A stretch of 18,465 bases of DNA, taken from Pseudomonadota bacterium. Lineage in GTDB: Bacteria; Pseudomonadota; Gammaproteobacteria; Pseudomonadales; Azotimanducaceae. A program made the position numbers and the translations under genes. A model generated the notes under the pieces. It had not been told where the DNA came from. It did not search any database and saw only the letters and a list, made by a program, of their open reading frames with translations. This document shows positions 7,625 to 15,258 of the stretch, piece by piece. Positions within the stretch are counted from its first letter, which is position 1. Each line of letters starts with the position of its first letter. The stretch is from assembly GCA_027622495.1 (NCBI GenBank), contig JAQBYL010000024.1, positions 1-18,465 of the forward strand, given 5' to 3'.

Positions 7625-8285
7625 GTGAGACCACTTCGATCGCGCCTGCTCAGGCGCCTGCTGCCAGCAGGGCTGCTGGTCGTCTGTTTTGCTGTCGGGG
7701 TCGAGCTGGAATTCCGCTATTCGCTGCGGGCGCAGGCCACACCGGCGATCGAAGCCGGCATAGATTGGTTTTACCAGCGCATCGACTGGCTGACCGAGCA
7801 GGTCGAAAACCTGCCGGATCTCGCGCTCGACGATTTTGCTCCTTACGATTTAAGTCCGTCTGCCCCGACCCGGTTAAGTGGCAAGGTGATGCGGGTCAGC
7901 GACGAACGACACCTTCACCCTGCGGGTGAACGGTAAACGCGCCACCATCCGGCTGGCCCAGATCGACACGCCTGAAACCGATCAGCCATGGGGGAAAAAC
8001 GCGCGTCGTGCCCTGGCAAAAAAACTCAGCCGTCGCACCGTGCAGATCGAGGTGGTGGATGTGGACAACTACGGCAGGCTCATCGCAACGGTGTTCGTTA
8101 ACGGCGAGAACGTCAACCGTCAGCTGGTTCAGGAAGGACATGCCTGGGCATATCGCCAATACCTGCACGATAGAAGTCTGCTCAAAGATGAACGAAGCGC
8201 CCGCCAAGAACATCTGGGGTTGTGGCAGGCAACTGATCCCATCCCGCCCTGGGACTGGCGCAGGCGAGTCAGTAAGTCTCGGTGA
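7625..8285 (+). pseudogene. Thermonuclease (SNase)-like gene broken by a +1 frameshift
   Basis: Membrane-anchored or secreted nuclease of the staphylococcal nuclease (OB-fold) family, in two frames. The first (7625-7936, GTG start, no good ribosome site) encodes a hydrophobic anchor or signal (LLPAGLLVVCFAVGV), a linker and the first strand GKVMRVSD, then runs into nonsense. The second, entered at about 7908, continues DTFTLRVNGKR, then TIRLAQIDTPET and NYGRLIATVFVNG and ends at 8285. It keeps the equivalents of Arg35, Asp40, Glu43 and Arg87 of the S. aureus enzyme. Between the two Asp codons (7901-7903 and 7908-7910) four bases, GAAC, stand where the family has one Gly codon (DGDT), so one base is inserted. 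A sequencing error is possible, and then the gene would be intact. Confidence 0.85.
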
Positions 8286-9302
8286 TTGCCGCGTAGGTTG
8301 CCCCGTTCACGATCATCCGGGTGGGCTGACTGCCGGCAGGCATCAGCTGAGTGAGGACCATGCCCACCAGCTCTGGCGTCGGTCGATCCAGAAGTCGGTG
8401 CTGGCAGCACCCCCCCACGAGTATTGACCGGGACCGCCAAATGCAGTTGGACCGGCGTTGGCCCGAACCACCGACCCGCAATAACCAAAGCCGAGACCGT
8501 TCACACCGAACGGGATCAGCGTCGCAAGCGGCGAATCGCCCAGTTCGGCGGGCAACTGGTCTTTAGTCATTTCATCTACCGCGGTTTCGCTTAAGATGCG
8601 CACCCCATCCAGACTGCCTCCGTTTGCCAGCATCTGCGCAAAGCGAAGGTAATCTCTGGCGGTTCCGACCATACCGCCGCCACCGGAGTCCTGGCTCGGC
8701 GGTTTGGCAAAATTGCTCTCAACCGGATCATCAATCACCGTGATTCCACTTCCAGCCTGACGATCAGGTCCGTAGTTGGCAGCAAATCGATCCAGTTGAT
8801 CAGCTGACACCTGGAACCCGGAATCTTTCATGCCGAGCGGTGTAAAAATGCGGGCCTTCAGGAAGTCACCAAAGCGCTGATTGGAAGCGACTTCCACCAC
8901 ACGCCCGAGAATATCCATCGATATGCTGTAGTTCCACTGTGTGCCCGGGTGCGCAAGCAGCGGTTGCCCGGCTGTCTTGATCGCGAATTCTGCGAGGGTC
9001 ATGCCGCTCGCACCGTCACTGTCTACACCGTCGCTCTGATACATCCTGCCAACCGGCGTGGGCAGAAAACCGTAGGTCAGACCGGATGTGTGAGTCAACA
9101 GATGCTGCACTGTCATCGGCTTGTCGGCCGCGACCAGCGTGCTGGTTCCATCCTGGTTGACGACGTGCACTTTGAGATCAGCAAATTCCGGGATGTAACG
9201 GGATACCGGATCAGAGACTTTGATCGAGCCCTCGAGAACCCTGATTCTGGCACCCTCAGGCAAAATGTGCAGGATGAACTGTTTGAAGTCGGGGGCGATC
9301 AA
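8269..9302 (-). pseudogene. Serine hydrolase (beta-lactamase fold) remnant: 5' truncated and frameshifted
   Basis: Paralogue of the hydrolase at 4703-5941. Recognisable homology begins only at about 9240 (VLEGSIKVSDPVSRYIPEF) and continues through VQHLLTHTSGLTYG, WNYSISMD (YxN-position motif Y-S-I), FTPLGMKDSGF and YSWGGAASTDFWID. The N-terminal 90-100 residues with the SxxK nucleophile motif and signal peptide are missing. The 62 bases before 9302 read through in frame but do not resemble the family. A second lesion lies at about 8388: after TDFWIDR the frame runs into nonsense ending at 8343, while the expected tail (TPELVGMVLTQLMPAGSQ...AAITETY) continues one frame over to 8269, a one-base deletion. 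Its 3' end overlaps the SNase-like gene by 17 bases. Without the nucleophile it should be inactive. Confidence 0.85.
9291..9295 (+). promoter_or_regulatory. Possible ribosome site for the orphan ORF at 9302
   Basis: GGGGG six bases before the ATG at 9302, with an in-frame TGA at 9284-9286 just upstream, so this ATG is the first available start. The run is not a canonical Shine-Dalgarno core. Confidence 0.35.
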
Positions 9303-10009
9303 TGCGGGACGTGAATTTCATCATTGTTGCAGACAACGCAGGAACCAACGTCGCAACCGCCGGCCTGGATGCATGGGAGGTCACCGAAGGTATTGCGCTT
9401 GCGAATCATGGCTACGCAAAAAGTACCGGCATGAACCTGCGCGGTGGTTTTATTACGGCGCGGATTAAGGGGTCAAAAGCCACAAAATCAGACAAGAATT
9501 ATCCTACCGGCGCAGAGATCCTCAACGCCTTGAACAAACAGGGCGACGTAAAGGTGCACTTCGGCAACAGTTCTCGCAGTTCCCTGTATTTGAGCTGGAA
9601 GGAATACCAGGCAGCACCCGGCTATACCGACGTTCTGATCAAGCAGGTCACAAAACTTGCCGGAGCGGCCTTCGGCGACCTGATCCCCGGTAAAAGCCTC
9701 GCAGGCATAGTCTGGAACTATGGCGAAATGACCCAGAAAGTCACCGGGACTGCTGCGGGTAAACTGGGCATGAACAATGCTGCGGTGAATTTTCTGGCCG
9801 GTAAGGACACACCCGTTCAGTTCTACATAAGCGGTCGCAAACACGGTGGCGATTTCACCGAGATCAAGAAAAAACGCCGTATTGTGTCGTTCGAGCAGAT
9901 CGCCGGCCTGCTCGCGGGTTCCAACATTGCCGATCAGAAGTTCAAAGAGCTGGATGGCGGTGATACTGAAGACGTGCTAAGCAAGATTGACGGATTTCTT
10001 GGCGTATAG
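9302..10009 (+). CDS. Unrecognised 235-residue protein
   Basis: I do not recognise this protein. It starts MRDVNFIIVADNAGTN, is rich in Gly, Ala and Lys, has no clear signal peptide, transmembrane segment, nucleotide-binding loop or metal motif, and contains one cluster of basic residues (KKKRR, about 196-200). Hydrophobic and glycine-rich stretches alternate (GAAFGDLIPGKSLAGIVWNYG), suggesting a globular alpha/beta protein. By eye its base composition (about 50% GC over several lines) is lower than the surrounding genes. It begins at the point where the antiparallel serine hydrolase loses its N-terminal region and ends 24 bases before the converging LarA homologue. No co-transcribed neighbour is visible. 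The long open frame with plausible protein composition favours a real gene, possibly acquired; its function is unknown. Confidence 0.65.
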   Translation: MRDVNFIIVADNAGTNVATAGLDAWEVTEGIALANHGYAKSTGMNLRGGFITARIKGSKATKSDKNYPTGAEILNALNKQGDVKVHFGNSSRSSLYLSWKEYQAAPGYTDVLIKQVTKLAGAAFGDLIPGKSLAGIVWNYGEMTQKVTGTAAGKLGMNNAAVNFLAGKDTPVQFYISGRKHGGDFTEIKKKRRIVSFEQIAGLLAGSNIADQKFKELDGGDTEDVLSKIDGFLGV

Positions 10010-10033
10010 AAACGATTTCGCGTGGTCGGTTGG

Positions 10034-11326
10034 TCAATGCGGTCGGCTTACGTATCGGGGTATCACATACGGTCCCTCGGGGATAACCGCAACCGCCCGA
10101 TCGCCGTGCCTTTCGACGCTGCGCATGACCGCGTCTTCAATCGAGTCGATCATGTTGACCCCCGTCAGTGTCCGATCAGCACCCCGTAAGCCTGCGCTGT
10201 AAAGATGAATGCGCGAGACCCGCATCGGCTTCAGCTGCATCTGTGTCTGCCATTCGTCTACATCAGCCAGCGCTTTTCTAAGGATGCCTTGCAGAAACCG
10301 GTCTGATCCCTGATCGAGCAGGCGCTGTTGCGAGGCTCTGAAAGCATCGGACCCAACACCCTCGGAACAATCGGATGCAACGATCAGATCTGAGGGTGTA
10401 TCGAGTATCTGCATCGGCGTGACCATGCCTTTCACCGTCTGATAGTAGGTGCGGTCAAGGGGATAACCTGCCGCAGAAGTCACCACCGTCCTGAAACGCC
10501 GATCAACCTCCACCGTGCTCGCTTTGTGGGCATAACCCACAGCCTGCAGATGGCTTTCGATCACTTCACCGAAATTCACAAACACCAGTTTACGGTGATC
10601 GTCGATTACCGTGTTGAGCGCATACACATCGCCCAGCATCGCAATGATCTGCAACTGTTCTTCGTGTAGCGGATTACCCTGCAGATTACACTGTGTAGCA
10701 AGGGGATCCTCCATGTATCGAGCGCTGTGAAAAGTGCGGATGGTCTCTTCGTGTGCAATGCCCGGGGCAACCACTTTGCGACCGCCCGAATAACCTGCCA
10801 TGAAGTGCGGTTCGATCAGGCCGGTGGCAATCCGCAGATCAGCGTCGACGAACCGGCGATCAAGTTTAACCGGCGTCCCCCGTGTGGGGGTGAGACCCAG
10901 ATCAACATGCGCATCGGCATCGCGGGCGAAATGATTGGCCACTGTCACCGTCTGCATAACCCATGGATCATTGACCAGCGCATCGAGCTCTGCCCCTTCG
11001 TTCGGCCGGTGCAGACCGGTCGCCACCAGCACAGTGATGTTGTGCGCCTGCAGACCAGCATCCAGAAGGATCCGGATCAGCGGTTGCAGAAACAGGTGGT
11101 TCGGCACCGGCCGGGTGATATCACAGATGAGGATGCAGGCACTTTTACAGCCCTGCGCAAGATCGCGCAGCGGGGCACAGCCAACGGGTGAGGCAAGGGC
11201 CTGCCTGACCGCAGCGGCTTCATCGACAATGGGGGTCAGCGTTCGTTTGCGGATGATAGTTACGTCCAGATCATCCGGCAGATTTAGGCTAAGACCGTGG
11301 CGACCGTATTCCAGATCGACTTTCAT
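10034..11326 (-). CDS. LarA-family (lactate racemase / DUF2088) nickel-pincer enzyme homologue
   Basis: Cytosolic member of the LarA family, enzymes that racemise or epimerise 2-hydroxy acids by hydride transfer to a nickel-pincer nucleotide. At 430 residues it is full length. The motifs are complete: CDITRPVP (about 68-75), ATGLHRP (His106), LGLTPTRGTPV, GLIEPHFMAGYSGGRKVVAPG (His174 and the cofactor-lysine Lys184) and TIRTFH (His200). His174, Lys184 and His200 fall at the same numbers as in L. plantarum LarA. All catalytic residues are thus present, but family members use diverse hydroxy acids, so lactate should not be assumed. None of the cofactor genes larB, larC or larE lies in the window. 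The ATG overlaps the stop of the upstream epoxide hydrolase by four bases (ATGA), implying translational coupling. Confidence 0.9.
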   Translation of the reverse strand: MKVDLEYGRHGLSLNLPDDLDVTIIRKRTLTPIVDEAAAVRQALASPVGCAPLRDLAQGCKSACILICDITRPVPNHLFLQPLIRILLDAGLQAHNITVLVATGLHRPNEGAELDALVNDPWVMQTVTVANHFARDADAHVDLGLTPTRGTPVKLDRRFVDADLRIATGLIEPHFMAGYSGGRKVVAPGIAHEETIRTFHSARYMEDPLATQCNLQGNPLHEEQLQIIAMLGDVYALNTVIDDHRKLVFVNFGEVIESHLQAVGYAHKASTVEVDRRFRTVVTSAAGYPLDRTYYQTVKGMVTPMQILDTPSDLIVASDCSEGVGSDAFRASQQRLLDQGSDRFLQGILRKALADVDEWQTQMQLKPMRVSRIHLYSAGLRGADRTLTGVNMIDSIEDAVMRSVERHGDRAVAVIPEGPYVIPRYVSRPH

Positions 11327-12459
11327 CTGCTGCCCTGTCTGGTATCAGCAAGAAATTTCTGTAGAGCCCGGCCAACCGCCGCGGCCTGCTCCTGTTGCAC
11401 CCAGTGACCGGCGTTCTCAACCAGTGTTGCACCGCGCCAATCTGCAAACGCTCCTGGCATGCGTTCAAACGCGCCAGGTGTCTGGTAAATACCCCAGTCC
11501 TGCGCGCCCGCGATGAACATACCTGGCACGCTGATCGGCTTTCCCGCATAGCGTGCTGACGCGCCTGCGTCGACCCCCGCAAGACGCGCCCGATACCAGT
11601 TCAGGCCGCCCTGAAAACCGGTGCGTGTATATTCAGCTGCATAGAAGGCTAACTCATCGTGCGCCAGCCACGCCGATCCATCGTCGTCCGGCATGTAAGG
11701 GATCACAGTCTGCGGCATGCTCTCATGCAGATTCATCACGTAATAGGTTGGCAACAACGCCAGTGCCTCGGCTGTCATGGCACCAAGGGTATGCGGTGTG
11801 TTGCCTTTCCAGTGCGCGCTTTTGGCATGAAAGTAGCCGCGCAGAAAGGCCTGCATCCCCTGTGGGGGATCCGCCATCTCGGGGGCGGCTTCGCGCGATG
11901 CATAGTACTGGTGATAGTGTTTACGTGCCGGTGACAAACCCGCCAACGCATCATTGAAGTTCGAACCCACCCGCGTGGGTGCACGACCAGATGGAGTCGA
12001 CAGTGCAGCTGGCACCCCTGCGAACGGGGCGCTCATGAGGGCAACCGACTGGAACAGGTCCGGTCGGGTCATGGCACACCAGCCGGCAAGAGGCGAGCCG
12101 AAGTCATGCCCGACCACGCAGGCAACCTCGCGGTAGCCGAGCATCGTGATCAGTGCAACCGCATCAGCTACCAGGTTTTCGAAACCCCAGGGCATGAGAT
12201 CAACATCGTAACCCTGCGCGTGGCCTTGCGTTCTTCCATATCCGCGCTGATCGGGCGCCACCACATAAAAACCAGCCCCGGCAAGCGTGAGCATGATCCG
12301 GCGCCAGCTGAAGGCAAGCTCCGGAAAACCATGCACAAGCAGCACGCACGGTTGTTGCCCTGCCTCGCCCGCTTCCAGCATGTGAACCTTAAGGCCATTG
12401 ATGCCGTCCATCGATCGGCAACGTATGCCCGGCGGCAGCAGATCGCTCAGGTCCTTCAT
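11323..12459 (-). CDS. Alpha/beta hydrolase, epoxide hydrolase family
   Basis: Opens epoxides to vicinal diols through an alkyl-enzyme ester; probably cytosolic, as no signal peptide is seen. The 378 residues contain the oxyanion motif HGFPE (43-47), PDQRGYGRT, the nucleophile elbow VVGHDFGS with Asp119, a cap domain (about 150-290) ending in FQGGLNWYR, typical of the family, the acid AGAQDWG (Asp321) and the catalytic base in NAGHWVQQE (His352). An aspartate nucleophile separates it from esterases; a haloalkane dehalogenase is the main alternative but usually lacks HGFPE followed by SWRR. AGGA lies six bases before the ATG. It is the middle gene of an operon, 30 bases after the DsbA-fold isomerase stop and overlapping the LarA homologue by four bases. 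Confidence 0.92.
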   Translation of the reverse strand: MKDLSDLLPPGIRCRSMDGINGLKVHMLEAGEAGQQPCVLLVHGFPELAFSWRRIMLTLAGAGFYVVAPDQRGYGRTQGHAQGYDVDLMPWGFENLVADAVALITMLGYREVACVVGHDFGSPLAGWCAMTRPDLFQSVALMSAPFAGVPAALSTPSGRAPTRVGSNFNDALAGLSPARKHYHQYYASREAAPEMADPPQGMQAFLRGYFHAKSAHWKGNTPHTLGAMTAEALALLPTYYVMNLHESMPQTVIPYMPDDDGSAWLAHDELAFYAAEYTRTGFQGGLNWYRARLAGVDAGASARYAGKPISVPGMFIAGAQDWGIYQTPGAFERMPGAFADWRGATLVENAGHWVQQEQAAAVGRALQKFLADTRQGSR

Positions 12460-12489
12460 CTAGTGTCCTGTCCGGTTAATCCGTTGAAT

Positions 12490-13146
12490 TCAGCGTGGCT
12501 TAAGGCCTTCCTGCTTTAACCGCCACAACAGGACGTCCAGCCGATCCTGGCCAAAGAACGGTTCACCGCGGAACGCACAGGTTGGCACGCCCCAGTGACC
12601 AGAAGCTTCATGATCCACCTGATTCTGCTCAATGACTCCGTCCAGACGGTCGGCCTGCGCTGTTACCATGGCATCGCATTCGGCGAGGTCGAGGCCTGCG
12701 CGCTGTGTGGCCAGGGCCATGTGATCACCCTGGTCCCAATTCCCGGTACCGGTCCAGATCAGAGCCGAGATTTCATCGGCAAATTCAATCCCATGGCCAG
12801 CCTCTTCGGCCACCACACCGAGTCGCGTCAGACGGTGGATGTGTGGTTGCGATTGACTGGTTCGTGGGCGTCCATCCTCACCGCGATACTGACTCACCGG
12901 GTCCGGGTTCGGCCACGTGAGCGGCATCGATAGAAACTCAGCCACCCGTTTGAGGTCGCGCTGAAAGTAACCGGGCCACAGCGGATTCATCTGCAGAAAA
13001 AATTCCGGGGTTCGAATGGCAATGGGATACACCGGGCGGAAATTCACCTTGAGGTCATAGTCGCGCTGCCAGGCCCGCAACCGCGGTGTGGCCAGATACG
13101 ACCAGGGGCTGCGAAAAGACCAGAACACGTCTATTTCCAATGCCAT
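12490..13146 (-). CDS. 2-hydroxychromene-2-carboxylate isomerase-like, DsbA-fold protein
   Basis: Member of the thioredoxin/DsbA-fold group that includes kappa-class GST and the glutathione-dependent isomerase of naphthalene breakdown. The 218 residues begin with EIDVFWSFRSPWSYLA, where FRSPWSYL matches the SPYSYL turn whose serine activates glutathione; there is no CxxC, so it is not a thiol oxidase. A helical insert fills about 70-170 and the C-terminus GHWGVPTCAFRGEPFFGQDRL carries the cis-Pro loop (VPT) typical of the family. GAGGG lies six bases before the ATG at 13146. It is first of three co-directed genes, before the epoxide hydrolase and the LarA homologue. The true substrate need not be a hydroxychromene. 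Confidence 0.85.
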   Translation of the reverse strand: MALEIDVFWSFRSPWSYLATPRLRAWQRDYDLKVNFRPVYPIAIRTPEFFLQMNPLWPGYFQRDLKRVAEFLSMPLTWPNPDPVSQYRGEDGRPRTSQSQPHIHRLTRLGVVAEEAGHGIEFADEISALIWTGTGNWDQGDHMALATQRAGLDLAECDAMVTAQADRLDGVIEQNQVDHEASGHWGVPTCAFRGEPFFGQDRLDVLLWRLKQEGLKPR

Positions 13147-13233
13147 GTTTGCCCTCTTCTACGCTGGTATATAGGAATCATTCACCATAGAGTCTGGCAA
13201 CAACAATGTCATCCGCAATGCCCTTGACCGCAC

Positions 13234-13659
13234 ATGAAACACCTGCCTGAATCGTCCGACAACCAGCCAACACCCGTGATCGTGCACGAGAGCGATTGTG
13301 CCCTGGAACAATGGGACGATCCGATCAGAGGCAAGGTTCAATGGCGCACCCTGATCAGCGCAGACCGGAGCGCTTCGAAAAACCTCACCTGCGGTATCGC
13401 CGAACTCCCGGTTGGTGGGCCTGACACGGTCAGCCTGCACAAGCATCTGCCGGTCGAGATCTACTACATTGTCGAGGGCAGTGGGGTTCTGACGGTCAAC
13501 GACCAGACCTTCGAGGTACGCGCCGGGTCCACAGCCTACATCCCCGAAAACGCAAGTCATGGCCTGGTCAACACGGGTCTGGTGCCGCTGCGTCTGTTCT
13601 ATGTCTTCCCGGTCGATTCGTTCGACCAGGTTGAGTACGTGTTTGGCAATCAGAGCTAA
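13234..13659 (+). CDS. Single-domain cupin protein
   Basis: Small metal-binding beta-barrel protein of 141 residues. Cupin motif 1 is seen as LHKHLPVEIYYIVEG with ligands His69, His71 and Glu75; motif 2 is GSTAYIPENASHGLVN with His109. The four-ligand set is complete, but the function (isomerase, dioxygenase, sugar or small-molecule binding) cannot be chosen from it. The ATG at 13234 is the first possible start because a TGA lies in frame nine bases upstream; no good ribosome site is visible. Twelve bases separate its stop from the LLM oxidoreductase start, so the two are likely co-transcribed and may serve one reaction. It diverges from the isomerase operon across 87 bases. Confidence 0.88.
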   Translation: MKHLPESSDNQPTPVIVHESDCALEQWDDPIRGKVQWRTLISADRSASKNLTCGIAELPVGGPDTVSLHKHLPVEIYYIVEGSGVLTVNDQTFEVRAGSTAYIPENASHGLVNTGLVPLRLFYVFPVDSFDQVEYVFGNQS

Positions 13660-13671
13660 CTGGGAGAATCC

Positions 13672-14682
13672 ATGCCTGACTTGAGAATCGGCGTCTGCTA
13701 TGACTTTCGCAATCCACCCGACTCAGGGGTGAGTGATGCACACCTGTACGGCGAAATCATGGAACAGGTGCAGTGGCTCGATCAGATCGGCGCTGATCTG
13801 GTGTGGTTCACCGAGCACCACTTTGTTGAAGACGGCTATCTGCCAAGCTGGATCCCGGTTGCTGGTGCCATGTCGGCGGTAACCAGCAACGTACGCTTTG
13901 GCACCGATATCTGCCTGATGCCTTTCAATCACCCCATACGCCTGGCCGAAGACCTGGCCGTGCTCGATAACCTGTCTGGCGGCCGGGTCGAAGTCGGCCT
14001 GGGCATGGGCTATGCGCCGCATGAATTCCGCGGTTTTGGTTTTCCGGTCAGTCGCCGCGTGTCGCTCATGGACGAAGGCATCGAGGTATTGCAGCGCTGC
14101 TTTACCGGCGAACGCTTCAGCTATACGGGTAAGCGCTACCAGTTCGAAGACGTAATCATTACCCCCGGCTACGTCCAGCCAGGTGGTCCACCACTGTGGG
14201 TCGCGGCGATGTCAGAGGCGGGTGCCGCACGCGCTGCACGTTACAACACCCACTTTCTGCCGCAAGGTTTAAAAGCCCGTTCCTATGATCCCTGGGTCAC
14301 CGCCCTTGAAAGCAGTGGCAGAAAGCCAGCGGACTATCGCATCGGCATCATCCGCAGCATTCTGGTGACCGATGATCGCAACACCGACTGGCAGGTGGTT
14401 CGCGCGGCCGAGCGCTATCGCATGGCTTTGTATCAGCGGTTTTTTAAGGAGAGCGGCGAAGGCCTGGGTGAGCGGGGTGCGCCCGTGCCGCAGACCTGGA
14501 TTGTTGGGAACGTGCAGGAATGTGTGGAGCAGATCACCGGGTTTATCAACGATTTCGGCATTACCGATATTGTGTCTATGGCGGTGCCGCCGGGTTTGCG
14601 GGCAGAACAGATGGCTATGAGTCTGGAGAAGCTCTTTACTGAGGTGGCGCCGGCAGTTAAGAAGGCTGTACGCACCGGTTAG
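13672..14682 (+). CDS. LLM-class (luciferase-like) flavin-dependent oxidoreductase
   Basis: TIM-barrel monooxygenase using FMN (or F420 in some relatives), 336 residues, cytosolic. Family blocks are DLVWFTEHHFVEDGYLPS (about 42-60), a conserved TEHH motif near the flavin, FGTDICLMPFNHPIRLAEDLAVLDNLSGGRVEVGLGMGYAPHEFRGFG (about 77-122), the loop leading to TPGYVQPGGPPLWVAAMSE, and a C-terminal TWIVGNVQECVEQI that helps bind flavin phosphate. GGGAG five bases before the ATG supports the start. The partner flavin reductase is not in the window. It follows the cupin gene by 12 bases and likely shares its operon. The substrate is unknown; such enzymes oxidise alkanes, amines, sulfur compounds and aldehydes. 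Confidence 0.92.
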   Translation: MPDLRIGVCYDFRNPPDSGVSDAHLYGEIMEQVQWLDQIGADLVWFTEHHFVEDGYLPSWIPVAGAMSAVTSNVRFGTDICLMPFNHPIRLAEDLAVLDNLSGGRVEVGLGMGYAPHEFRGFGFPVSRRVSLMDEGIEVLQRCFTGERFSYTGKRYQFEDVIITPGYVQPGGPPLWVAAMSEAGAARAARYNTHFLPQGLKARSYDPWVTALESSGRKPADYRIGIIRSILVTDDRNTDWQVVRAAERYRMALYQRFFKESGEGLGERGAPVPQTWIVGNVQECVEQITGFINDFGITDIVSMAVPPGLRAEQMAMSLEKLFTEVAPAVKKAVRTG

Positions 14683-14725
14683 GATTTCCGGCTAAGCAGG
14701 GGGGAAGGTCGGCTTTATCGACGGC

Positions 14726-15061
14726 TTAGAATGTCCGGCTCTGCTCGTTCACATCACGTGGCGGCCAGGGGTAGTCTTCCGGTGCATTCAGGGTTGTGCG
14801 GACGAATTCGTTCCACTGTTCAACGCTCTGCCGAGCGAGCGCCTGATGTTCATCACTGGCCCGCTGGTGACGATGTGTTAGTGCGCCGATACAGGCACGA
14901 AACGCCTCGGTCTGATCCAGAAAACGACGCCATTCCACATCATTCTGATCATCAAAAGGGCGCACCGGTGCCGAGCAGGCTGGCTGCTGATCCGCATGCG
15001 CATACCCATCACCCGCGAACGCCACGAGTACCGGCACCACCAGGAGCGAAATAAGCTTCAT
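14726..15061 (-). CDS. Small secreted protein with two cysteines
   Basis: Predicted exported protein of 111 residues and unknown function. Residues 1-23 form a signal peptide (hydrophobic core LISLLVVPVLVAFAG, cleavage after AHA). The mature part is helical and charged, with two cysteines (C29 in ACSAPVRPF and C57 in FRACIGAL) spaced to form one disulfide linking the N-terminal tail to the first helix. The layout C-x-x-P-x-R-P-F, aromatic helix, C, helix resembles short uncharacterised secreted proteins of Proteobacteria that I recall, but I cannot name a family. GGTGG and ACGGG occur upstream of the ATG at 15061. It converges with the LLM oxidoreductase, with 43 bases between the stops. Confidence 0.65.
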   Translation of the reverse strand: MKLISLLVVPVLVAFAGDGYAHADQQPACSAPVRPFDDQNDVEWRRFLDQTEAFRACIGALTHRHQRASDEHQALARQSVEQWNEFVRTTLNAPEDYPWPPRDVNEQSRTF

Positions 15062-15258
15062 TCACCCGTCCACCTGTAACACTGCACCGGCCATTGTGCT
15101 TCAGATGATCGGATGAAAGACGCGAACCATCCCGCAAAAACACAGCAAGCCAGGCAATACGGCGTCAGATTTCAGCGAGATTGACCTTTCCACCCCGGAG
15201 CTTTAGGCGCGGGCCGCCAAACATGCCGACCCGCAACAGGATGGATTTCTTCATCGTG
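15062..15258. other. Intergenic region between the SDR and the small secreted protein
   Basis: About 200 bases with no recognised gene. It holds the leader of the small secreted protein and, at its right end, a 29-codon open frame directly after the SDR stop (listed separately). No strong hairpin or consensus promoter was seen by eye. Confidence 0.4.
15165..15254 (-). CDS. Possible 29-residue small ORF downstream of the SDR
   Basis: An ATG four bases after the SDR stop opens a 29-codon frame beginning MKKSILLRVGMFGGPRL and ending in LAEI. The start position suggests translational coupling, but no clear Shine-Dalgarno is present. The peptide is basic with a short hydrophobic start. It could be a small gene, the scrap of an older gene, or chance. 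Confidence 0.25.
   Translation of the reverse strand: MKKSILLRVGMFGGPRLKLRGGKVNLAEI

Noticed and set aside
14691..14729. CTAAGC/GCTTAG inverted pair between the first LLM gene and the small secreted protein
   Set aside because: Six-base arms with a loop of about 27 bases and no U-run; too weak to call a terminator.
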